From the NCBI GenBank assembly GCA_049999725.1, contig JBNGIS010033853.1:172614-236613 (forward strand): DNA of 64,000 nucleotides, written 5' to 3'. The DNA comes from Haplomitrium mnioides (Eukaryota > Marchantiophyta > Haplomitriopsida > Calobryales). Below are positions 21,844 to 31,024 of the stretch, one piece after another. Position 1 is the stretch's first letter, and every line of letters begins with the position of its first letter. Below the pieces are notes generated by a model. It was given only the letters and a program-made list of their open reading frames with translations. It was not told where the DNA came from and did no database searches. A program made the position numbers and the translations under genes.

Positions 21844-23205
21844 CGGATCATCTCATAACAGTAAGTAGCAGCGAGTCTCCTAGACTATCCAATCCGAAGA
21901 GCGGAATCAGGATGGTGACAAGAAAAGAAGGGAGAATTGCTAGAGGTATTGAGCAAGGAGGTGGAAGAAAGAGCAACATCAAAAGAGGAGGAAGATACGG
22001 GTCCAGATGAAGAAGGTCAAGGGAGTGGGACATTAATCCAAGATCCGACATGAGAAGGGAGGGGCCACAGGAAAGGCAAGGGGCTGCATCAAAACTTTCA
22101 GGAAAGCAGCCGAAGCAGTAACCAGGGAGATAGAAGGCGCTCAACACGTTAGGTGCAACGATTGGAAGTAGAACGGCAAAGGCGACAACCATCGTGACAC
22201 AGCGACGACACTAGGGGTTGGAGGACGCTCCGTTTCCCTTGATGTTGATGGGCTTCACTAAGATTCACATCCTTTTTGGACTCCTAAGAAACTGCTTAGC
22301 GGTTCTGAAGAAAGCATCAGAAGAAAGGTAGGTCAGAATCTCTTCCAAAGAAATGCACTGACAAAGGACCTTCAAGTCAAGCCAACTTCGGAAACCCAAG
22401 TCAATGCGACGGTCCAACTTCCACTTGGAAAGCGGTGGTGGACAGCACCCTTTGGAAACAAGTCAACTTCAGACTCAAAGGTTCCGCAGTTATCTTCGAA
22501 CTTCCAGTCCGTGGAATACTTCAGACTTGTCTCGCTGTCAACTTCGGAACCAAGGTTCTTAGTGGCGGTCCAACTTCTCCTTTGAAGACGGCGGCGGACG
22601 GCGCCCTTTGGATCAGTTCTGTGGTCAACTTTGGATTCAAAGGTTCCGTGGTCAACTTTGGACTCAACCATCCATTGGTCAACTTTAGAACACAGGGTCC
22701 AGTGACGGTCCAACTTCCTCTTGGAAAGCGGTTGTGGACAGCGCCCTTCAAAAACAGGTCAACTTTGGACTCAGTGGTTCCACGGTAATCTTCAAACTCC
22801 CAATCCGCGGAATACTTCGAACTCATCCCGTGGTCAACTTCGGAACCAAGGTTCTCAGTGGTGGTCAAACTTCTCCTTTGAAGATTGTGACGAACGGCGC
22901 CTTTCGGATCGGTTCTTTGGTCAACTTCAAACTCAACTGATCCACGGTTCTCTCCGGACTCACTACACTATGGATCATATCTCTTCGGACCCTAGCATCA
23001 GATCTCCACCGACCTCACTCATGTGGATCGATCATTCTGGGCTTCATCGGATATTATCTTCTTTGATTCTCATCTCATTCAGGGCTACTTTTTTGGATCC
23101 AACCTAAGGAATATGCAACATCGGACTCACTGGAATGCAGAATACTTTGGATCATTCCTAAAATAGTATGGACACGTGTCACCACGCCAAGAAACCACTC
23201 AAACT
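21844..23205 (+). repeat. Element D first LTR, part 1
   Basis: Starts inside the LTR with CGGATCATCTCATAACAGTA and matches 37420 onward of the second LTR. It includes the 296-bp repeat (22370-22960) and ends AAACT at 23201-23205, the target of element C. Open frames of 100 or more codons occur on both strands but follow the tandem repeats and match nothing recognisable. Confidence 0.8.
22370..22960. repeat. 296-bp tandem repeat rich in GGTCAA, first LTR of D
   Basis: TCAACTTCGGAACCAAGGTT occurs at 22538 and 22834, a period of 296 bp. The same spacing is seen in the second LTR (38124 and 38420). Within the array, [AG]GTCAA, the complement of the W-box TTGACY, appears about ten times in roughly 560 bp. 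Confidence 0.85.
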
Positions 23206-23631
23206 TGTGAGAGCATAGTTCCTGATAGAAGGTCAGAAACTGCTTGAAGGAGTTCTCTTCTGCACAGTGGAGTGAGAAGGAAGTGGCAAAGCTTCAGTTT
23301 TGAGTGTAAAGTTATAAAATATAAGGACCAGAGGGAAATTTTGGTATGTAGTTCAAAAGGAGCAAAGGATATGTGATAAGGAAGCTGTTCTTTCTCAATG
23401 AAGAAAAGAATATATTTTTGTAAAATTAATCTAAGTGTTGAGGGTCAGCCAGCCCCTATATATCTATTTTTATTATATGTGTTGGGGGACAGCTTGCCCA
23501 GGGGCCAAGTGAAGAGCATCGAAGCATGGAAACCAATGCCCTGAACTAGGTTCGTCTAGGGGTAGAAAGATAAGCGTTGGTCTTACACCCCTGTGGGGCT
23601 GCCTCTCAAAAGGAAGTAAGTACAAAATGTT

Positions 23632-23638
23632 TATATAG
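23632..23638 (+). promoter_or_regulatory. TATA-like element in the family-2 LTR
   Basis: TTTATATAGTGCTTCTAAGT is shared by the 5' LTR (23631) and the 3' LTR (31451), and its reverse complement lies at about 9292-9309 in the minus solo LTR (CTATATAAGC). Conservation in three copies supports a core promoter about 430 bp into the LTR, leaving a very long R-U5 of about 2.6 kb. Confidence 0.5.
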
Positions 23639-24898
23639 TGCTTCTAAGTTATTAGGGAGGACTTATGGGATAAGTTGCGAGGCTCTTTTGCGATAACCGA
23701 GAAGGAAGATGCGATCCGCGACAAACAATCAACCTATGGCGACTGTGGTGCTAATGAGAAATCTAAGGTGTAGAAAGTCTATGTGAAGAATTAATCAGTA
23801 AAGAAATTGAATCGGCTTGCGGAGAAGAATTCAGAAGATTTGAGTGATGGATCCTCTTGTTGTGATCAAAGGTCTCGGAACAAGGTTGCGAGCTATAGAT
23901 TTGAGGGAAATTAAGCTCGAGGAGGAATCCACTTACGAGATGTAACAAGGAATCGTTACGAAGAATCGACTATGAAGAATCACCTCTGAGCAGATTTCAT
24001 ATAAGCAACCGATGTGCAAATTGCTCTACGAGTAATTGGGTGTGAAGGAAATATTGCGAGGAAGTGTTTTCAAAATAAGGATGAACACCTTGCGACCAAC
24101 GATGTCTTACAAATAATCGACCTAAAAAGAATTCCCCGATGTGACAAATGATCTGATATGAAATAGGATCCATGCGAACGAATTGATGTTAAGTTTTGGA
24201 AGTAAAGTTCTCCAAGGAATGGAGAATGGAAACTTGTGTGAATGTCAATGGTGATGAAGGCCGCGATGCAATGGAATGTGAAGCTCTAGAAAAGAGATCT
24301 ACGAGGAGGCTACTGGCATTGTCAAAGGATTTTGTTGTAATTAGGAAATATGAAGAATGTTTGTGCGAGGAATCGAATTGAAGGTGTTCTGCAAGGTGGA
24401 AATCGATTGAGCTGCTACGTGAATTGTTTGAAATCAGATGGAATTAAATTTTAAAAGGAATAAGAATGATTTGGAAGCAAGCAAAGGAAGATCGGAAGAG
24501 TCTGTGGTCTGAAGAAGGTGTCGAAACAGCGTCTTTCAATGCGAGGTGCCCCGTTTAAGGCGGTTTTGATATGTGTCCATGTGGGGATCCGTTGTGGAGA
24601 TCCCCGGGTAAGTTGGTTCCAAGTGGGGTTCCGAAGTGGGGATCACCGGTTAGGAGGGATCCGTTCCGAGGTGTTAGACGGAAGTATAATTGGTGAAACA
24701 GTGATTAAGTGAAGCGGTGATGGATGAAACAGTGACTTGTTGGTGTTCTGTGCAAATAAGGATTGTTGCAGAAAGGTGAGTGAGGAGAAAAGTTTGAAGG
24801 ACGAGGCGGTGATTTATCGTGGTTTTAGTGTGGAAGTCAAAATTGAAAGTTTGAAAGTTCGAAAAGTCGAAACATCTACTTGGTGGAATTCGAAAAGT

Positions 24899-24998
24899 NN
24901 NNNNNNNNNNNNNNNNNNNNNNNNNNNNNNNNNNNNNNNNNNNNNNNNNNNNNNNNNNNNNNNNNNNNNNNNNNNNNNNNNNNNNNNNNNNNNNNNNN
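24899..24998. other. Assembly gap, 100 N
   Basis: Exactly 100 N inside the 5' LTR of element C, typical of a placeholder of unknown size. The sister LTR reads through the same place (about 32648-32662) with only about 14 bases between GAATTCAAAAAGT and GAGAGGAAGTG, so the missing sequence may be very short. Confidence 0.97.
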
Positions 24999-26289
24999 GG
25001 AGAGGAAGTGAAGAGTTAGTGAAAGTTCAAAAATTAGCATAAGAACAATTGCTAGTAATTAGTTTTTATGGCGAGCAAAGTTAGTTTAAGTTAGTGAAAG
25101 CGAGTTTTTTAGCTTAAGAATACACTTAAAGTTGTGAGTTCTTATTGGAAACTTAGTGAGAAAAATTTAGCACGTAGAGAAGCAAGTTTGTTTGGTTTGG
25201 AACTATTATGACTGTTATTGTCAGTTAAGCAGGACAGAGGGTACAAGCTTGTTGGCGAGTTCTTGTTCTGTTGGTTGTCTCATTGTACATGTGTGCTTCA
25301 AGTAAAGTTTATGAGATTCTTGTCTGTGAGGTCCCGTGGTTTTGTTGGAAATTGAAGATTCAGAAGGAGCAGCTTGATGAAGGAACAAAGAATTGAAGTT
25401 AGAGTTGGTTGGTGAATGTTTTTCAAGTTTGCAATTGAAAAAATCAGTTAGATTTCATTAGAGAAATGCATATCAGGTGGTACATGAGTGTGTTCTGCTA
25501 GTGGGTCTGGGTTTTGAAGTTCCAGATTGTGGTTTGTGAGAGGTTCAATGACAAATCAATTTTGCTTTAAGCTTTGTTCTGTTTTGTGTGTGTATGTATG
25601 TTAGTTTGTTAAAATCTTAAAGAAAGAAACTTTTGTGATTCTCCAGTTAGTGGATACTGGTTGGTGGGTGGTAGTAGAGCAAGGAGTGCTCAGGATTGTG
25701 TGTGCCTATGGAATAGGTGGGCCTTTCACAAACAAACAAAGTAGTGGGTGGTTGGAGGAACAACAAGTAGATGTGAGATCACGAGGGTCATTCCATAGCT
25801 GAGTTCTCAACATCAAGCTCTGGGATATATTGGGTTGGAGTGGCATAAGTATCTTGTTTGAGGGAAGTGAGGTGGTGTAATGAATGTAGGCACTTGAGTG
25901 TTGGTTTGAGAGTTTCAAGCAAGTTGGGTAACCGGTTGCTTGGGAACTTCTCGGATATAGCTCAAGTTTAAAATCAACCTGTGCATGAGCTTTCTTATCC
26001 TAGAAATGTCAGTCATACAGTTTGGGTAATTCTTGGCTTTTGTTCTATTGTGTTGAGTAGTAGAAGTGGTTTGTGTGTATGGTTTTGTGGAGAAAGGGTG
26101 GTCGGATCTAGGGTGGAGAGAGATCCATCTCTGAACTGATAGAGTGCAGTTTCAGAACTCTATAAAGAATCTGGAAAGTTGGTAAAACTGAATTAAGAGC
26201 AGATTTCTATATAGATCTTTTGTGGTTTGATCTCTATGTGTACCTTTCGAGGCTAGAGTGCCACTACTGTGCTACGACATGTGATTTGT

Positions 26290-26307
26290 TGGCACCATTG
26301 TCGGGGA
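26290..26307 (+). other. Primer-binding site of element C (Asp-tRNA type)
   Basis: TGGCACCATTGTCGGGGA resembles TGGCGCCGTTGCCGGGGA, the plant Ty3/gypsy site complementary to aspartate tRNA, with three G-to-A or C-to-T type differences. It lies 10 bases after the LTR end, a longer spacer than the usual 0-5. Confidence 0.8.
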
Positions 26308-26619
26308 TTAAATTTCTAGTGTTTGCTCTTAAAAGTGTGCATAGTGTTATAAGTAATGCTGGGAATCTGTTTTACTTGCCACTATTAAATTCTATTCCTA
26401 ACATTGTGTTGTGGAAATTTTATTTTTTTTGTTCTGTATTTTTCTATTCCGTTGGGTAGAAATACAGAGGAGAAGCAATTTCTTTGTGTGAGTGAGCAAA
26501 GAAGATGTGAATGCGTGAAATCAAGAGGAAAAAGAGAGACAAAGAAAAGAGAGAGAAGAAAGACTGGAGAGACAAGAGGAATCTAAATTGAAGACTAAAG
26601 AAGCGATAGTTGTTGGTAG

Positions 26620-27396
26620 TTGAAAGGAACCTATAAATCATATGTTCTAGCAATTCAGTCGACTATGGTGCCAAATGCGGCACCTCGAACTCAATTAGTA
26701 CAAGTACAGACTGGTAGGAGATTTACAACATGTTATAATTGGGGAGCACCGGACCATTACGCTAATGTGTGTCCTTATGCAAGGAGGCCAGTGGGATATG
26801 AGCCATTATGTGGGAATTGTAAGAAATCCGGACACACAGAAGTAGAATGTCCAGCCCTTCCTGTGACAAAGATGATGGTAAAGTATGCAAAGCCACCATC
26901 ACCTGAACTAGAGGTGAGTATGCTAGTGGAGGAACCAGAAGTGGAATTTCCCTTGTTCAGAGTGAAAACTAGGAGTAAAAGCAAGGAAAAGAAGAAACAA
27001 AGTTGGGGTGAAGTAGTTGGAGAAAACCCTAAGGCAGTAATAGATGATATAAATGATCTAGAGTACAATAGGAATGATCCTAAGTATTTTCAGGATATCT
27101 TAAAAGAGGTCTCTAAAGAGTTGCAGAAAGAACTTCAAGAGAAGAGGGACCATGAAAATAGATTGGAAAAACAGAGAGAAAGGGAAGAGGAGAGAATGAG
27201 GAAAGATCCAGGTAGGAAAGATGAATTTGGCTTCCCCTTCGAGGGAGTAAAAGTTGATGAATTGGATTTGGATTATAACGTGGCTTTGGATGTATCGAGG
27301 ATGTCAACCAATGTAAGAGTGGGGCAAATACTGAAAATGTCTGCACCACAGGAAAAAGTTGAGGATGCTGACCAGTGCAAAGAAGAGAAGGTATAA
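26620..27396 (+). pseudogene. gag: Element C Gag, nucleocapsid part only
   Basis: Open frame of 258 codons with two knuckles near its start: CYNWGAPDHYANVC, whose second Cys is Trp, and CGNCKKSGHTEVEC, an intact CX2CX4HX4C (about residues 40-80). After these come a Lys/Arg-rich TRSKSKEKKKQSW patch, YNRNDPKYFQDILKEVSKEL (like YQRDNPKWFYPKQQEEVKRQ in family 1) and a charged, probably helical Glu/Lys/Arg region. The first ATG is not certain to be a start. Only 340 bp separate the LTR from this frame, so the capsid domain is missing and particles could not form without help. Confidence 0.88.
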
Positions 27397-28330
27397 ATTA
27401 CCTAAGGTGTCAGTCTCTATGTCATTTTTGCCAACAGGAACTGTTCAAGTGGAGGTGCCAGAATATGGAGTTCCAAAAGTTCAAGGTGGCAGAAAAATTC
27501 AACAAGTTGCTTCAAACGATTCTCATGTACTTTATAAAATAATAATACGGTGCTGGAAACCATAGAAGCATTGAGATTCAGTCACCCGGACAAAACACCT
27601 CAAGTGTTAAGATTGGCAGATTAGAGAAGACTGATTCTTGAAGGAGTGTTGAGAGGAGTTAAGATTGTGATTGGAAAGAGAGAGTTTGTTTTGGATTATA
27701 CAGTCATCAACCCTAAATCAAAATCAACATACCCTATGTTATTGGGACAACCTTGGCTGTATCAAGCCAAAGTAGTAGAAGATTGAGGAAAGAGAGAGAT
27801 CCAATTTGGAACTAAACCCAAGGCAACATTATTCTGGGGAGAACCTCTATATCAAGAAGAAACTCAGACAGTAGAGGAGTACACCTCAGAGCAGTGTAGA
27901 GAGTATGACGGGTCTGTATTAGAATTAGAAGAGGAAGCTGATCAGAATCCAGAATTGTGGTTACAAGAGGACGATACGCCAATTGCTCACTTAATAGAAG
28001 AGTATTGTGAGGAATTGGGTGTCTGTAATCCTACTTTTCTTGGTTTGACTAATGAGGAATTTATTAAATGGAGTTTGTGCAGTGATGGAAAAGGAGGCGA
28101 CTTGGACATGTTCATATTATTTGTAGGTGAAGGAGAGAAAGTACTTGAGCTCATTATGGAGCAAGTTACAACACATAACGTGGTAAGAGAACAACAATAT
28201 AGTGCGATACAAGTGAGTTCCAAGGACCCTGAGAAGGTGTTATTTCTATGTAATGAAATAGATTAGGAAGAAAGAAAAGTGTGTAAAGCACTTTTGGCAT
28301 AATTTCAAGACGGTTTTGCGTGGTCTAACA
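27397..28330 (+). pseudogene. pol: Element C protease remnant and linker
   Basis: Degenerate protease region. LEGVLRGVKIVIGKREFVLDYTV and YPMLLGQPWLYQAKVVED (about 27640-27785) match the second half of the family-1 protease; no D-S/T/G-G active-site loop could be found upstream, where frames are scrambled (27400-27560). The acidic linker EEYTSEQCREYDGSVLELEEE leads to an open segment (27955-28266) ending VSSKDPEKVLFLCNEID, then TAG and the LLA-stop-FQDGFAWSNKDLKG run into RT. Confidence 0.78.
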
Positions 28331-29728
28331 AAGATTTAAAGGGAATACCTGTGGAACTCTGTGAGCATAGGATTAATCTGGAGGAGGGAGCTGTGCTTGT
28401 TAGATAGAGGTAGTATCGCCAAAATCCCAAATATTCGTTTCTAGTGAAGGAAGAATTGGAGAAACTGTTAGCAACAAATTTTATTTATGCAATACCTTAT
28501 AGTGAATGGGTGTCACCAATATTGATAGTCACGAAGAAGAATAGAAATATTAGAGTGTGCCAAGATTTCAGGAGATTAAACTAGACCAATAAAAAGGATT
28601 TTTATCCTTTACCATTCAATGACACTATCCTAGATGAGGTGGTAGGAGCAGAATGTTGTACCTTTTTAGATAGGTTTTCTTATTACAACCAAGTGAGTAT
28701 CCATCTTGAAGATAGACCAAAAACTACCTTCACTACAGACTGGGGAACGTATGCTTATAATATAATGCCTTTTGGGCTATGTAATGCCCCAGCTACTTTT
28801 CAGAGAGCAATGACAAAAGTTTTTTAACCGTATCCGAGGGATTTCATAGAAACATTCCTGGATGACTTTTGTGTACATGGATTAAAGGAGGACCATCCTA
28901 GTCATCTGAGAAAAACTTTTGAAAGATGTAGATGGGGTCAGTTAGGACAACACCTTGAGAAGAGTTTCATTGCAATGAGTGAAGGATTATTGTTGGGGCA
29001 TAGAGTCTCCAAGGATGGCATTGCTGTAGATGTGGACAAAGTGAAAATTTTAAAAGCTATTAAGAGACCTACTACATTAACAGAAGTAAGAGAGGTTTTG
29101 GGAGCTATGGGCTACTATAAAAGGTTCATAGAGAATTACTCTTGGATAGTTGCTCCACTTACCGACTTGTTGCAGAAAAAACGTTGTATTTCAGTGAGGA
29201 GAGGAGACTCAGATAGCTTTGGATTTGTTAAAAGAAAATCTTATTACAACTTCTATTCTAAAACCTCCAATTTGGGATAGAAAGTTTCATATTTATGTGG
29301 ATGTCTCTGCCTTTGCAATAGGTAGTGTATTAAGTCAAAAAGATGAAGAGAAGAAAGATCATCCTATTTACTATGCAAGTCAAAGGTTGACTACAGTAGA
29401 GAAGAATTATTTGGTAATAAAGAGGGAAGTGTTAGGACTGATATTTTCAGTCAAGAAATTCAGACATTATCTGTTAGGGTACCCATTTGTGTTTCATATA
29501 GATCATAATTCACTAAAATATTTAGTGAATAAACCTGATCTGTCTCGAAGGATAGCAAGATGGATGTTGCTACTCCAGGAGTTTGATTTTGAAGTAGACA
29601 TGAGACTAGGAAAGTCACATCAGAATGCAGATTTCCTATCCAAAATTCCAGGACTAGCTGAGATAGATGATCTGAATGATAATTTTCCAGATGAAAATTT
29701 GTTCCCAATTGAAAATAAAGGGGAGTAG
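28331..29728 (+). pseudogene. pol: Element C reverse transcriptase-RNase H
   Basis: RT blocks in order: LKGIPVELCEHRINLEEGA, YSFLVKEELEKLLATNFIY, WVSPILIVTKKN, IRVCQDFRRLN, YNIMPFGLCNAPATFQRAM and catalytic FLDD at 28855-28866, then LLLGHRVSKDGIAVD and MGYYKRFIENYSWIVAPLTD. RNase H (29219-29728) is one open frame with IYVDVSAFAIGSVLSQ, KREVLGLIFSVKKFRHYLLG, FHIDHNSLKYLVNKPD and SHQNADFLSKI, so its acidic residues are kept. TAG stops at 28405 and 28411 replace two Gln of VRQRQYR; other stops are at about 28580 and 28825, with a frameshift near 29190. Confidence 0.93.
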
Positions 29729-30987
29729 AACCCCTGGTATAAAGAGATTTGGCTATATTTAGAAAGTTCTATTTTTCCTTCTGGATTGAATGAAGAAGAA
29801 GAAGCGGTATTTTTCCAGAAGGTGGCACTGTATACAATCTATAAAGGAGTGTTATATAAAAAAAGACCTGATGAGATTTTGAGGTGTTGTTTTGGTCCCG
29901 ATGAAGTTAAAAAGGTGATCGTTGCATTGCACAATGATGAAGTAGGTGGATACTATGCCATGCGTAACACGGTGGAAAAGATTCATGAGGCAGAGTATTA
30001 GTGGCCTACAATGTACAAGGATGTCAAGAGCTATATTCAGAGTTGTGACCCATGTCGGAGAGTCAGGAAACCAACAACAAGCAGTCATTGGCCACTTACA
30101 CCTATCTTACCTTTAGCTCCATTTGAGAAATGGGGTATTGATTTTGTTGGATCTATTACACCAGTGTCTAGATACTATAAAAATAGATATATATTAGTGT
30201 GTACAGATTATGCTACCAAGTGGGTGGAAGCAAAAGCTACACGTAGAGATGGAGCAGTGGAAGTTGCTAACTTCCTATTTGAGAACATAATCACGAGATT
30301 CAAATGTACTTTAGATTTAATCAATGACAGGGGAATTCATTTTCTGAATGAGGTGATTCAACGCCTTATTGACACCTATATGATTAAGCACAGGAAGACA
30401 ACGCCTTATAACTCGAAAGCAAATGGACATACTGAAAAAGTTAATGGATTGTTGTGTAAGATATTGACAAAGATTTGTTTAGCGTACTTGTCGGATTGGG
30501 ACAGGAAGCTGTACTCAGCTTTGTGGCCATACAAAAATAGCAGAGAAAGTTACTACAAAGCAAAATCCATTCTATTTGGTTTATGGTACTCATTCTTTAG
30601 TACCAGTGGAATGGGACGTGTCGTCTATTAGGATTGCTGAAGAAGAACGTATGCCAGACGAGGAGAGTTTATTGAAGCGAATGATGGACTTGGTCAACTT
30701 GGAGGAAGAAAGAGTTCAGGCTCTGGCTGAAACCAAAAAAGTCCAGAACAAGAGGAAAAAAGGCTACGATTCCAAGCTCAAAAAGGTGAATATTTCTGAA
30801 GGGGATCTAGTACTTTTGTATGACAGTCATTGTTTTCGGTTCCCAAGGAAAATTCATGTAAGATGAATGGGACCTTATGTAGTATCAAAAATTTATGAGA
30901 ATGGATTGTTGGAGTTAAAGACATTAATGGAGGAAGTGTTAGAAACGGGAGTCAATGGATCAAGAGTCAAGCGGTATTATTCGTGAA
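29729..30987 (+). pseudogene. pol: Element C integrase with intact DD35E core
   Basis: HHCC zinc region 29930-30060: LHNDEVGGYYAMRNT has the second His changed to Tyr, followed by SCDPCRRVRKPT. TAG at 29999 breaks the WWP motif. The core lies in one open frame of 206 codons (30011-30631): D1 in WGIDFVG (30140), D2 in INDRGIHF (30326) and E in GHTEKVN (30434). Exactly 35 residues separate D2 and E, and all three are in frame. A frameshift near 30580 moves to the C-terminal frame (30576-30866; GTHSLVPVEWDV, LVLLYDSHCFRFPRK), which ends near SRVKRYYS. No chromodomain seen. Confidence 0.93.
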
Positions 30988-31010
30988 CGCTTGTGAGGAT
31001 GCTATGCAAT

Positions 31011-31024
31011 GGAGGAGGGAGCTA
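31011..31024 (+). other. Polypurine tract of element C
   Basis: GGAGGAGGGAGCTA lies directly before the 3' LTR start TGTAAGAGCATAG. It would prime plus-strand synthesis. Confidence 0.75.

Larger units (their letters stand above)
23206..26279 (+). repeat. Element C 5' LTR (3074 bp including an assembly gap)
   Basis: Matches the 3' LTR from end to end. It contains a TATA-like TATATAG at 23632-23638, also conserved in the other copies. A block at about 24738-24800 is absent from the 3' LTR, and 100 N lie at 24899-24998. Open frames inside (24196-24381, 25706-25918) are in non-coding LTR sequence and diverge between copies. Confidence 0.93.

Noticed and set aside
20091-23205. Inverted arrangement considered as a foldback element or hairpin
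   Set aside because: The arms are LTR copies of the same family in opposite orientation with different repeat arrays; no terminal inverted repeat or TSD frames them.
24196-24381. 61-codon frame also present at 32016-32201
   Set aside because: Conserved only because the two positions are the paired LTRs of C; similarity includes the non-coding flanks to the same degree.
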